A stretch of 64,000 nt of DNA. Origin: Acidianus sp. HS-5. Its GTDB lineage: Archaea; Thermoproteota; Thermoprotei_A; Sulfolobales; Sulfolobaceae. Positions 51,986 to 61,708 of this stretch are shown piece by piece. The notes under the pieces were generated by a model that did not search any database, had not been told where the DNA came from, and saw only the letters and a program-made list of their open reading frames with translations. A program made the translations under genes and the position numbers. The DNA lies in contig NZ_AP025245.1 of the NCBI RefSeq assembly GCF_021655615.1, positions 1,240,001 through 1,304,000 on the forward strand. Reading direction: 5' to 3'. The first letter of the stretch is position 1. Every line of letters begins with the position of its first letter.

Positions 51986-53115
51986 CCTTTAAGCTCTTCA
52001 AGTGCCTTACCCTTTGTTCTCAATCCCTTAAGCAGGAGTACTCCAGACACTGCAGATATTACTCCCACCAGTAGGAATGCGTACTCTGCACTGTAGCTGT
52101 AACTCATAGCAAATATTATAGGCCCTATTGCACCTCCTAAGTGTCCTACCCCGTCAGCAATACCGTAGCCAAGTGATCTAATTTTCGTCCCCAGATTCTC
52201 TGCAGTGTAAGAATACATTGTCGGGAATTTGAAACCTTGGAAGAACATCACAATGAACCCCGCGATGAGAAGGAAGACTCCTCCTAGTATGGGCATCGCC
52301 ACTATTGCTACACCGCTGGCTATGTTTGAAAAGGAAGAGGAGAACTTCCTCTCAAACCTATCATTTAGGACTGAAGCTATAGTTACCCCCAATGGGTCGC
52401 CGTAAAGTATGTAAGTGTAGTAGAGAGTGGCGTCAGAGAAGCCCTTTGAGGAAAGTAGGGAAAATAATGGACTGCTGAAGAGTGAATACCCCGCAAAATA
52501 ACTCGTAAACCACACGGCAATGAAGAGGAGGACTGTGTTGTCCCACACCATTTTCTCTCCCTTCTTTTCTTCCCACATTTTTGATTCCGGTAACGAAATC
52601 CTGAAGGTGAGGGCAAAGGCGGATATTACCAGTGAAGGTAGGAAGAGTAACCTCCAGTTATCTCCAACCACTAGAGCAATAGGTCCTACTAAGAGGCTCA
52701 TGAGGAACCCGCCTAGAGTTGTCAGCCCTACTGCCCTCCCCCTAAAGTTTGTGATAGTCATTTCTGATACATAAGACGGTACTGTTGCTACTTCTCCCTC
52801 TATCCCGAAGCCTATGATGAACTCAGCTATTGTCAATTCAAGGTAATTCGTGGAGAGGAAGCCCAAGAGCGACCCAAAGAAGATAACTAACATTGAAAGA
52901 ATTATCCCTATTTTCCTCCCGTACTTGCTTGAGATGAAGCCGTTTATTGATCCTCCTGTAAAGTAGCCTAACATTTCTGCTGAGAGTAGGAGAGTTGAAG
53001 GTACTGCACCTATTTGTGAGGCTGAAGCGTTTATTATGTAAGGCACGTTAAATATGTCCCAAAATGAAAGGGAAGTGCCCACGGAGATTAGGGCTAACTG
53101 CTTTTTAGAGAGCAT
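51982..53115 (-). CDS. MFS transporter (sugar porter-like, short)
   Basis: A 377-residue major facilitator with about 11-12 helices. NGFISSKYGRKIG is motif A; the helix 4/5 block GFGIEGEVATVPSYVSEMTI closely resembles that in the MFS gene at 42149. VLNDRFERKFSSS takes the place of the second motif A with reduced conservation. It converges on the pilin-like gene with a 4-base overlap. Codons here are slightly richer in GC than in flanking genes. Substrate unknown. Confidence 0.83.
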   Translation of the reverse strand: MLSKKQLALISVGTSLSFWDIFNVPYIINASASQIGAVPSTLLLSAEMLGYFTGGSINGFISSKYGRKIGIILSMLVIFFGSLLGFLSTNYLELTIAEFIIGFGIEGEVATVPSYVSEMTITNFRGRAVGLTTLGGFLMSLLVGPIALVVGDNWRLLFLPSLVISAFALTFRISLPESKMWEEKKGEKMVWDNTVLLFIAVWFTSYFAGYSLFSSPLFSLLSSKGFSDATLYYTYILYGDPLGVTIASVLNDRFERKFSSSFSNIASGVAIVAMPILGGVFLLIAGFIVMFFQGFKFPTMYSYTAENLGTKIRSLGYGIADGVGHLGGAIGPIIFAMSYSYSAEYAFLLVGVISAVSGVLLLKGLRTKGKALEELKG

Positions 53116-53320
53116 GCATGTTTATACTGTTTATACTTTTTAAACTTTATCTTTTGTATCATATAAATGAGGAGAATGTCGCTGTGTTGAGGTTTTGGAG
53201 TTTATACTTATCAGTAAATGTAATAGAGAGCACTTTTATCTATGGTGGGTTTTGTATAGTCGTTGATTTTATTCCTTTATTATCGAAAATTTTAAGCTGA
53301 TACACAAATAGTAGTGAGTA

Positions 53321-54373
53321 ATGAAGTCTGCTGTGATACTGACAGTTTATAAGCGCTATAATTATATTGCTCAAGCGCTAAACTCCCTACTAAGGCAGAT
53401 AATATTGCCCGATCAAGTGATTGTCGTAACTGATAATGCTGATATGTTAAGGCGAGAGGCACCTTTAATTGCTAAAATTGGTAATCTTAGTATAATTGAA
53501 GCAAATTATCCGCAAATAGGGAAGAAGATATCTTATGCTATAGATAATTTAGATGATGTCGACATTGTGTTCTTTCTAGAAGACGATGATATGTTCAAGG
53601 AGGATAAGGTTGAGTACGTGAAAAGGGTTTTTGAGAAGGAGAACGACATAGTAATGCTACATAATAGTCAAGAGTATATCGGTATTAACGGGGAAAAGAC
53701 GGAAAATTTCTATGCAAAATTACTTAAGGAGCGACAACCTCATAGTGACGTAATTATAACCTCAAAGAATGTCGGCTCTATATATATGCACTACCCTTAT
53801 TTTCACCATAATCTTTCTTCCATGAGTATAAGGAAGGACATTTTGGTAAAGTATGAGCCATTTATCTCAGGTATTGATATTACCCCAGACATGGCTCTAC
53901 TCTTTATCTCTTTATTAGAGGGGAACGTATTGCATACATCAAGGAAATTGACGTATTTTAGAGTAGGGTCTGGGATCAGCAGTTACGGTAAAATTACAGA
54001 TTATAATAAATTTCTTGAGAACGAACATAAAATATTATGCAGCAACCGTAGAATGCTGGAGGACTTTAGGAAAATGCTTAAACTTGTGGCTAACTGTGAC
54101 AATTGTAGGACTATAGCAGAGATTGAAATTTTGGCTAAGGAAGTATATCTTTATTTAATGTGTGGATATTTTAATTATTGTAACGGAGATAAAATTCCCC
54201 CATATTCCTCGTTAGTCTTTAAGTGTATTAAATACTTTCTTAAGAGAGAAATGTCATCATCCGACTTTATAGTACGCTTAGGTATGATAAGCTTACCATT
54301 AATACTTGGTAAAAGGAGAGGAGCAGAGTTTTATGTAAAGAAGAAATTTAAGCGCTATTCAGAAAGCAAATAA
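53321..54373 (+). CDS. Family 2 glycosyltransferase
   Basis: A 350-residue GT-A enzyme. The N-terminal SAVILTVYKRYNYIAQALNS and QVIVVTDNAD correspond to the nucleotide-sugar-binding beta strands, and FLEDDDMF (about 86-93) is the D-x-D metal motif. The C-half is helical with five cysteines and no transmembrane segment. It begins the surface-glycan cluster and is transcribed opposite to the rest. Donor and acceptor sugars are unknown. Confidence 0.85.
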   Translation: MKSAVILTVYKRYNYIAQALNSLLRQIILPDQVIVVTDNADMLRREAPLIAKIGNLSIIEANYPQIGKKISYAIDNLDDVDIVFFLEDDDMFKEDKVEYVKRVFEKENDIVMLHNSQEYIGINGEKTENFYAKLLKERQPHSDVIITSKNVGSIYMHYPYFHHNLSSMSIRKDILVKYEPFISGIDITPDMALLFISLLEGNVLHTSRKLTYFRVGSGISSYGKITDYNKFLENEHKILCSNRRMLEDFRKMLKLVANCDNCRTIAEIEILAKEVYLYLMCGYFNYCNGDKIPPYSSLVFKCIKYFLKREMSSSDFIVRLGMISLPLILGKRRGAEFYVKKKFKRYSESK

Positions 54374-54413
54374 TGGACGTGAATAAGAGGCTTTGTTGTG
54401 TATGGTTAAATGT

Positions 54414-55505
54414 TTAGCGTACAATACTCTTATCCTTTTTCTCCTCTTCCATAATTAAGTCAAGCCACTTCTTTATTATAACATCTTTACTGTACCTCTT
54501 AGCCCTAATAACGGCGTTTTTCCTCATTTCCGGGTTGTAGCCGTTTTCCCATATTTCTATCGCCTTCTTTACTATTTCGTTTCTACCGTTTACAAGCCAT
54601 CCGCAATCTTCACATACAGTCTCAGCTGGTCCCTGCTTACTGTAAGTAAGTACTGGTGTCCCGCAAGCCATGCTCTCTACCGGGACGTAACCGAAAGGTT
54701 CATGATTAAATAGTACTAAAGTGAATAGTGCGTTCGCGTAAAGGTCTACTAACTCTTTCTCTTCAACAAAACCTAAGAATTCCACGTTTTCCATCTTCCT
54801 TTTAACCCTGCCGAACGCCTTTATTTTTACTCCTGCTTTAGAGAGTAACTTAAGCACTTCAAAGTCGGTCTCTTTTCCTTCAACACCCACGTACGTAAGC
54901 ACATAGTCACCTTCAGGGTTTTTCGTAGGCCTAAATAGGGAGTCATCTAAAGGGGGGTATATTACGTTGTCAACCTTTATACCCCAGCTCTCATATAATG
55001 TTTTAGAATAGTTGGAGTTTGTTATAAAGAATTTTGAGTTTTCCCTCACTCTATGGACGTGTTTTTTCTCCATCCTCCTAAATGCGGGATCAAAAGTCTT
55101 GTATATTACCTTATATTTGAGTGGGAAGTCCTTTGCATTAACTATGTCGTCTAAAGCTTTAGTTATTTGCCCCTGTCCATAATACACAGTCGAGTTGGCA
55201 AGTATAGAAGACGAGGAGTTGATTACTACGTCTCCTTTAACTTCAACTTTATACGGGAATATCATTGACTTCATCCAATCCCTCAATATGGGGAGAGAAT
55301 GGAAGAGTGAATAACCTAAGCCTACTTTCTGTTTTATTAATTCGAAATCCGCCCAGTCAAGTTCTTCCTTTACTTCCTCACTTATATACGTACTGACGAA
55401 AGAGACTTCATGCCCCATGTTTTTAAGTTCCTTCCCCATAATAACTGGAGGCTTAACTGCGCCATAAATGGCGGTAAGCGGGTCTGTAATAAATGTGAAT
55501 AACAT
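54414..55505 (-). CDS. Family 4 glycosyltransferase
   Basis: A 363-residue GT-B enzyme. The C-terminal domain shows YVLTYVGVEGKETDFEVL at the domain junction, FLGFVEEKELVDLYANALF and the E-x7-E signature HEPFGYVPVESMACGTPVL (about 276-294). The N-domain begins MLFTFITDPLTAIYGAV, with the glycine-rich acceptor loop. A retaining sugar transferase, probably cytosolic and membrane-associated, in the same direction as the genes to its right. Confidence 0.88.
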   Translation of the reverse strand: MLFTFITDPLTAIYGAVKPPVIMGKELKNMGHEVSFVSTYISEEVKEELDWADFELIKQKVGLGYSLFHSLPILRDWMKSMIFPYKVEVKGDVVINSSSSILANSTVYYGQGQITKALDDIVNAKDFPLKYKVIYKTFDPAFRRMEKKHVHRVRENSKFFITNSNYSKTLYESWGIKVDNVIYPPLDDSLFRPTKNPEGDYVLTYVGVEGKETDFEVLKLLSKAGVKIKAFGRVKRKMENVEFLGFVEEKELVDLYANALFTLVLFNHEPFGYVPVESMACGTPVLTYSKQGPAETVCEDCGWLVNGRNEIVKKAIEIWENGYNPEMRKNAVIRAKRYSKDVIIKKWLDLIMEEEKKDKSIVR

Positions 55506-55603
55506 TGAATATCTATACGATAATTTTCGATATAAACCTTTTCATTTCCGTCTTTAGCCATGTTTACATAATAATTCATGAAAGTAAGAAAATACTTCGC
55601 ATA

Positions 55604-58030
55604 CTACTGTTTTATGTATTCTACGGTAAACTCTGAGAAGAAAACGTAGGCTAGGTTAATAGCTATTGCAAGACCTTCTATTGCTAGAATTATAGGACTA
55701 ACTATTATTAGGTCAAAATATTCCAAGGAGAAAGTTACATAGAATATTCCTAATAATGTAATAAGCGTTATTAATGTTAGTCTAGATCTTGGTAATGATA
55801 ACTTCTTTAACTTCAGTGAAGATAGCATTATAATTATGCTGGGAATTGAGAATATTGTAAGGACTGTATAAGGTTCTTGTAAAACGAAAGAATGTAACTC
55901 ATGATAATTGTTGTCATGTATAAATACTGACAGCCGGAAAGTCGAATATGGTTCGCTAGCGTTGAAGCATATTTTTACGTAGGTTGGGGAATTAAGATCT
56001 AAGTGGAGTATTAAAGTACAACATTTATTTACTTGAAGATGGTAAGACGAGTTGTTTATGACTACTACAAAGTTACTCGGATGTGCTACAGAATAGAAGT
56101 CATTTGATGCTACTAATGTGAACTTTAGTGAACCGTTCACGTTAGCATAGTTTGAATTCACCTTATAATAAAGTCCGTTTGTTCCATGTACACCTTGTAA
56201 GTATACGTACTTAGGACTTCCTTCTATGCATATCCAAAGGTAGTAAGTTTTATCTGGCTCCAACTGTAGGTTGTCAAAACGGAATACCTCAGAGTTATTT
56301 ATTACATAGCTAGGATGAATTACCGTAGAGGATTGAATAACACTGCTAGGATTTAAAGATGTGCTTATCTTCGTAATTATTTTATACTCACCTAAAGAGA
56401 ACTTACCGAACAAGATTAGTTCTCCTAAATTAATCTGACAATTTATGGAGAACCTCTGGATTAGAGCATAAGAGCTATTAAGGTAAAAACGTGAGCTTGC
56501 GTTACTAAAGTAGTTTATGATCTTAGGGTAAACGCCGTTACCCTTTATAAATATCTCTGCAGTATAATTCCCTTTAGGTATGAAAAATCTATGTGAAATT
56601 GAGTAAGGAATTGCAGGATAAGTTTGTCCGTAGCTTGCGTTAAGGTAATAATTATCGACTACTGTTGGTCCGTCATAATCTAATTTATATAGCATAAAGT
56701 CTCCTTCAGCTGCATAGAGCTTATAGCTAGAGATATTCGTAGGCGGTCCGTTACATGAATTGAATAGCATCCATGTAGTGCTTAAATTACCGTTAAACCA
56801 AGAGTCCCAGGAATGGGAACTCACTATGCTAAGGCAGCAGGAGTGGGTGTAGACTGAAGATCCCTGCGGTATCATATCTGCTAACTTAAATACCCCTAGG
56901 TCTTGTGATGGAATTGGATAAACAGGAGAAGTATGAAATATTGCTATTCCGTTTACTAATATCCACATTAAAATGTTAACCGACAATAAAAAAGAAAATA
57001 ATATCTTTAGGCATCTTATTTTTATTATGTGCCTTATCCTCTCTACGCCTTTAAGGAAACCTAAAACTGCAAAAGGTGCTATATAGCTTCCGTAGTAAAC
57101 TAATGGGTACCAATAAGGGTAGAATACTGAGACCATCACTGCGAGGAACCAGGGCAGTTCAAGGATGAAGATAGGGTCTATGAAAGCTAAGAAAAGAAAA
57201 GGTGCGTTAAGTATAATTAAGTACATTATCTTAGAAAGAGGATCTAGTGCAAGTCCTTTAGCTAGGCTTGAAATCGAGAAGGGATTAGTCCCGTAAAGGT
57301 TTGAGAATGCTGAGTGATTGCCGTGGGAGAAGAAGCTTATCATGTGCATCTCCAATAAGAAGAAGGATACGCTCATTAGAAAGACGAAGATCTCGAGCCA
57401 GTAAGTCTTAAGCATTAACTTAAGGTCATTTTTTATGACGAGCTCCTTTTTAATCAGCCTTTCAGTCAGTAGGTAAAATGTGAAGAATGCCCCTATAATG
57501 GGGGAAAATTCTATTGTAGAAAGCGATAGAGCAAAGAGGATAAAGAATGGGATCCACTTCTTTTCTGTATAGAAATAAAATGCAAATATAAAAAGTCCTG
57601 CGAATAGTGTCAAGACCTCAAACGGTTGGGAGTAAATGAACGGGTAAAGGACGTATGAAAGCCCGTAAATAAAAGCCAGTTTTTCCGACTTTAACGACTT
57701 CCTAGCCATTAGGAAGAGCGGTATAGAGGGAAAATAGTTTACTATATTAAGGACGATGAAAAGGGATACAAAGTTTGGCATTATAGCGTAAAATGGTAAT
57801 AGGACTATAAGGATCGGTGAACCGTGTACGCCGAAGAAGGAGCCTCCGGGACATGTATTGTAGAACGGGAGGTGACAGAATAGTGTACTAGTCATTGACT
57901 GTACAAATGTCGAAGTGTCTAAATCGCTTTGCCGATTTAATGTTTGATAAATTGCGTACCAAGACCTCAGAGTTGTCATGAATAAAGTAGCGCCTAAAAG
58001 TAGCAGGAAGTAGTTTACCTTAAATCGCAT
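55604..58030 (-). CDS. DUF2079 multi-spanning membrane protein
   Basis: An 808-residue protein with about ten helices in the first 370 residues, a large Ser/Thr/Asn-rich outer domain (about 380-725) and two or three C-terminal helices. The first loop has SDLDTSTFVQSMTSTLF, then FFGVHGSPILIVLLPFYAI, matching the D-x-x-x-F-x-Q and H-x-S-P motifs of DUF2079, a GT-C-like family. The outer domain carries many sequons and a Cys-Cys pair (THSCCLSIVSSH). It may glycosylate surface proteins or lipids. It sits within the glycan cluster. Confidence 0.82.
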   Translation of the reverse strand: MRFKVNYFLLLLGATLFMTTLRSWYAIYQTLNRQSDLDTSTFVQSMTSTLFCHLPFYNTCPGGSFFGVHGSPILIVLLPFYAIMPNFVSLFIVLNIVNYFPSIPLFLMARKSLKSEKLAFIYGLSYVLYPFIYSQPFEVLTLFAGLFIFAFYFYTEKKWIPFFILFALSLSTIEFSPIIGAFFTFYLLTERLIKKELVIKNDLKLMLKTYWLEIFVFLMSVSFFLLEMHMISFFSHGNHSAFSNLYGTNPFSISSLAKGLALDPLSKIMYLIILNAPFLFLAFIDPIFILELPWFLAVMVSVFYPYWYPLVYYGSYIAPFAVLGFLKGVERIRHIIKIRCLKILFSFLLSVNILMWILVNGIAIFHTSPVYPIPSQDLGVFKLADMIPQGSSVYTHSCCLSIVSSHSWDSWFNGNLSTTWMLFNSCNGPPTNISSYKLYAAEGDFMLYKLDYDGPTVVDNYYLNASYGQTYPAIPYSISHRFFIPKGNYTAEIFIKGNGVYPKIINYFSNASSRFYLNSSYALIQRFSINCQINLGELILFGKFSLGEYKIITKISTSLNPSSVIQSSTVIHPSYVINNSEVFRFDNLQLEPDKTYYLWICIEGSPKYVYLQGVHGTNGLYYKVNSNYANVNGSLKFTLVASNDFYSVAHPSNFVVVINNSSYHLQVNKCCTLILHLDLNSPTYVKICFNASEPYSTFRLSVFIHDNNYHELHSFVLQEPYTVLTIFSIPSIIIMLSSLKLKKLSLPRSRLTLITLITLLGIFYVTFSLEYFDLIIVSPIILAIEGLAIAINLAYVFFSEFTVEYIKQ

Positions 58031-58421
58031 ACAAAGTGCTATCGGATGTGTTCTTTTAAAACTTTTCGTATTATTAATGGAGAATGCAGTAGTAGAGTAT
58101 TTAATGGACCAAATGTAGCTTCTATCTGATTGGAGTATCTCAATTGTCTTATATAATGCTAGATCAAGGTTCTAAGGTTATTTCGTATTATATAGTATTT
58201 ATAAATTCGTTTAGTTTCTTACACATTACACACAGTTCTCTGCCTTAGGCAATAGATCAAGTTATTTACCCTAATAATATAACCCGTCTTTTTTACGCTC
58301 AGATCTCCATGTGTAACCATCAGGATTCTTAACACTAGTGTATCTCTAAAGATGTGTTATTTATTAGTTCTCAATAAGAGTGAGTAGAAACTTTAGAGTG
58401 TGACCTAAACCCTTTATCATT
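58031..58421. other. Gene-free spacer in the glycan cluster
   Basis: About 390 bases between the DUF2079 gene and the next glycosyltransferase. No coding frame, element end or RNA gene is recognised; the region near 58031-58070 probably holds the DUF2079 promoter. Confidence 0.4.
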
Positions 58422-59486
58422 TTATACGATTTCATCCACAATTTTATTTATGTTTTCCTTAAATTTAGAGAACGAAAATCTTTCTCTAGACTCAAATATT
58501 TCCTTCCTTGCTTCAAGTGAGAAACTCATTGCCTGGTTTATTAACTCTGGGATTTCTTCTGGTCTAGAATAACCTAAACCATATTTACCCTCCATTGCTA
58601 TATCGATCCAAGGCCCTCCTACCTTAGGTACTACTGGCACTAGGCCATATGATATTGCTTCAGCTACAGCTATGCCTCCGTGCTCTTTTAATTTTGTCTG
58701 TAAGAATACTGATGCTTTCCTGAATAACACATCCTTCTCCTCCTCAGTTGGATTTGGTATAATCTTAACGTTTGGTGGGGCATGACTCTCCAAGAACTTC
58801 AAATAGTCTTTATCGCCTTTATTCACAGCACCTGCTATGATAAACTGAAATTTGGACTTTCTTGCAGCTTCCAATCCTATTTCAAGTCTCTTCTCCTTAT
58901 TTATCCTTCCAAAGATGAGTACAATTTCTTCTTTCTCTTTTAGATTTACGTTTGATGACATTTCCATAGGAAGACCTACTATATCAATCCTCTTAGGTTT
59001 TATACCTAGGAGAGATAAAGATTTACTTACCATATTCTTAGCATTTTTACCTATTACAATCATATTAGCTCCGTCATAAACTTTGTACAACCTAAGGAAC
59101 TTCACTAGGTATACTGGAATCTTTTTCTTTATATTACCGTAATCATCCATAAAAGGGGCGATAAAGCTCTCGTGTGCGAAGTTTATTGTAGCATTATATA
59201 TGAATACGTTAGGGTGGTTATTGAACGTGAATTCCTCCTTGATACGGCTTAGCTTCCTTTTCTCCTTGATAATCCTTATCCCAATCTTATAAAGAGGGTC
59301 TTTCTCGGAGTATGTAAAGCTACCTTCAATTATTTTGTCAAAATGTAAAGGAGGAAGCTTAGGGTGATATCTGTCAGTATAGAGAGATATAGTGTTGAAC
59401 CTATCTTTTAAAGCCTTATACACATTAACAAACATTACTTGCCCTCCTCCTAGTCTAGTGAACTCTTCGATAAAGAGAGCTTTCAC
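58422..59486 (-). CDS. Family 4 glycosyltransferase
   Basis: A 354-residue GT-B protein. The glycine-rich N-terminal loop is EFTRLGGGQVMFVNVY (about 8-23); the C-domain has EIVLIFGRINKEKRLEIGLE and the E-x7-E block HGGIAVAEAISYGLVPVVPK. The start overlaps the end of the following minus-strand upstream gene (59483) by four bases, so the two GT4 genes are coupled. The sugar is unknown. Confidence 0.88.
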   Translation of the reverse strand: MKALFIEEFTRLGGGQVMFVNVYKALKDRFNTISLYTDRYHPKLPPLHFDKIIEGSFTYSEKDPLYKIGIRIIKEKRKLSRIKEEFTFNNHPNVFIYNATINFAHESFIAPFMDDYGNIKKKIPVYLVKFLRLYKVYDGANMIVIGKNAKNMVSKSLSLLGIKPKRIDIVGLPMEMSSNVNLKEKEEIVLIFGRINKEKRLEIGLEAARKSKFQFIIAGAVNKGDKDYLKFLESHAPPNVKIIPNPTEEEKDVLFRKASVFLQTKLKEHGGIAVAEAISYGLVPVVPKVGGPWIDIAMEGKYGLGYSRPEEIPELINQAMSFSLEARKEIFESRERFSFSKFKENINKIVDEIV

Positions 59487-60718
59487 TTACTATCCTCCTC
59501 TAAGAACTCTTTTATTGCTTTATGTTCAGCTAGAGCTACTTTTTCCCATGAACTGTGTAACTCTAGGAATTTTTTTACGCTTTCATCGTCAAATAATTGC
59601 TTAATTTCTTCGTTCTCCATTTTTAGCACATTTACTGTCTCTCTTGCCATTCCTACTATATCTCCTTCTCTCACTACCTTTACCGCGGGCAAATTTCCGA
59701 AAGCTTCACTTATGGCAGGTATACCGTAAGCGACTACCGGTGTGCCCTCCATGAGCGATTCTAATACTGAAAGAGGAAACGCGTCACCGTGAGTGGGGTA
59801 AATGAAGACTTTAGATTTACCTAACATACTTAAAAGTTCAGGACTGCTTATAAATCCAAGATATTTTGCGTTTCCATTAATATTCTTGAAAAATTCCTTT
59901 TTTATTTTTTCAGAGAAAAACTTTCCCGCTATTATGAGATTGGCGTTAGGCAGTTCCCTTGATACTTCCTTCCATATTTTTTGGATATCTCTTATGCCCT
60001 TTTCTGGTTCAAGTCTGGAAAAATATATAGCGAGGTTGTTCTCCTTTCCTACGTCTACTTTCTCTTTCAACTCTACAGCATTAGCAGGACGGAGTACTTT
60101 TGATTTTATAGGTTTTTCAACATAGCCCGACGAGAAAAGTTCTTTAATTGCAGAATAGCTAACTCCAAGGACTAAGTCTATGTACGTGGAATAGCTACGC
60201 CATAGTCTTCTTACGTAAACCTCGGCTAAAGGATGGAGAAATGATTCCAGTACAAAGCCTCTATTCCTTATATTCCACAGTAAACTGCCTATTTCTTTGA
60301 GTGAGGATGACTGTTGTAAAAGTATCAAAGGAGAACTAATCTGTTTCTTTAAGAAGACAGCAGATCCTACTAAATTGTATTTAATGTGATCAACAAATAT
60401 TACGTCTACGTCTTTAACATCTTCTAGAAAATTTGAATAATAACTGATCTCCTGCTTTACCGAGAGTAGAGGGTTCTTTGATAACCTCAGTTCTTCACAT
60501 TTTTCTTGAAAGGATCTAACATTTTCTGGAATTTTTACTCCTTCTTTCTCTAGTAATTTAAGTTCCTCAAAATCATCTTTGCAGTGGTTTATTATGCTCT
60601 CTAGCGGCGGTATCAGTACAACGTCATCAATCTTAGAAAGGTACTTCAGGACGTTAAATGCTCTCTTCTCAGCTCCTCCAACGTTTAGAGAAGGGTCAGC
60701 GATACGTAATATTTTCAT
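59483..60718 (-). CDS. Family 4 glycosyltransferase
   Basis: A 411-residue GT-B protein. N-terminal RIADPSLNVGGAEKRAFNVL is the acceptor-site G-G loop; the C-domain has NLAIYFSRLEPEKGIRDI, then NANLIIAGKF and DAFPLSVLESLMEGTPVVAY with the E-x7-E-like pair. The long helical middle (residues 60-150) is larger than in its neighbours. It heads a two-gene unit with the GT4 at 58422. Upstream lies relic DNA. Confidence 0.88.
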   Translation of the reverse strand: MKILRIADPSLNVGGAEKRAFNVLKYLSKIDDVVLIPPLESIINHCKDDFEELKLLEKEGVKIPENVRSFQEKCEELRLSKNPLLSVKQEISYYSNFLEDVKDVDVIFVDHIKYNLVGSAVFLKKQISSPLILLQQSSSLKEIGSLLWNIRNRGFVLESFLHPLAEVYVRRLWRSYSTYIDLVLGVSYSAIKELFSSGYVEKPIKSKVLRPANAVELKEKVDVGKENNLAIYFSRLEPEKGIRDIQKIWKEVSRELPNANLIIAGKFFSEKIKKEFFKNINGNAKYLGFISSPELLSMLGKSKVFIYPTHGDAFPLSVLESLMEGTPVVAYGIPAISEAFGNLPAVKVVREGDIVGMARETVNVLKMENEEIKQLFDDESVKKFLELHSSWEKVALAEHKAIKEFLEEDSK

Positions 60719-60825
60719 CTACTGAATCTCTATTTGTGTTTAAATATTAAAATTTAAACATCTTATCATATGAGATAATAATGTGATTTCTTGATATTGC
60801 TATTTTTCAGAACTTAACATAGGAT

Positions 60826-61530
60826 TTTTGTCTACATCTAACTAGATATGTCACTTTACCTTTCCTTACCTCACAATCGAAGTCATTGCTTAATTGTTTT
60901 ATAATTTCTTTACACTTTTTAGAGAAGTGGAGTTCGAAAATTAACTTCTTGAATTTCTTTACATTTTCATAATCATTCATGATAACGCCGTATTCACACC
61001 CCTCATAATCTTTAGGAGATAAGGATTATCAACTAATTTTAGTATATCGCTAAGCGTTACCTTGTCAATTTCTACCTCTCCCTTGTTATCAACTTTATAC
61101 GAGAATGAGTAGTAAATATCATAGTTTAACTGCACTTTAATTTTGCTTCTATTAACATGTGCTTAAACTTTGTATCTTTATAAACCCACATGCTGTTATT
61201 ATACCTTCAACCATGTACATAAGCACCTAGTTCCCAAATTTCACTTATTGGTATTTTAGCAGAACCAATTACTATTGAATTATTCACAGTATCTACGTAA
61301 ATTTTCCCTACATTATTCTTTCCTGTATAAGCTACAAATGCTCCTAGATACCAGTAGATACAGTGGTATATTACAGGTCTGATCTAACAAGTTTTTCGTT
61401 ATATTTTATGCTGATAAAATCTAAGACTAAATAAAATAGAGGAGTGATATCTTTAAAGTACTTATATTTAGTTAGATCCTGAAGGTCAAGGGTAAACATG
61501 ATCAACGCATCGTGAAACAGTAGTAATCAT
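60826..61530 (-). pseudogene. Frameshifted unknown gene (fragment B of the dispersed relic)
   Basis: Successive minus-strand segments read LLLFHDALIMFTLDLQDLTK, then YFKDITPLFYLVLDFISIKY, YLGAFVAYTGKNNVGKIYVD with TVNNSIVIGSAKIPISEIWE, then VQLNYDIYYSFSYKVDNKGE and DKVTLSDILKLVDNPYLL, and last DYENVKKFKKLIFELHFSKK with CEVRKGKVTYLVRCR. At least three frame changes and stops separate them. The beginning matches the relic at 40571. A further inverted scrap (LDL, stop, GLTNY) is at 61571-61620. It fills most of the gene-free 60719-61708. Parent family unknown. Confidence 0.6.
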
Positions 61531-61708
61531 GTGCCAGATAGTGTTGTTATATATAATGCATTGCCTTGACCTTTAAGGCCTAACCAACTATAAAATAAAA
61601 GATTGCATATTTAACCTTATCTAACATGCATATTCGCAATTATTCTTAGTCTATTTACTCTAAACCTTATGCAATAGATTTTACACAGCTTATGAAGTTT
61701 ACGCACTT

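Noticed and set aside
53118..53300. 60-residue plus-strand frame
   Set aside because: Hydrophobic low-complexity sequence (MFILFILFKLYLLYH) in the spacer between the MFS and GT2 genes, with no promoter at a sensible distance; likely chance.
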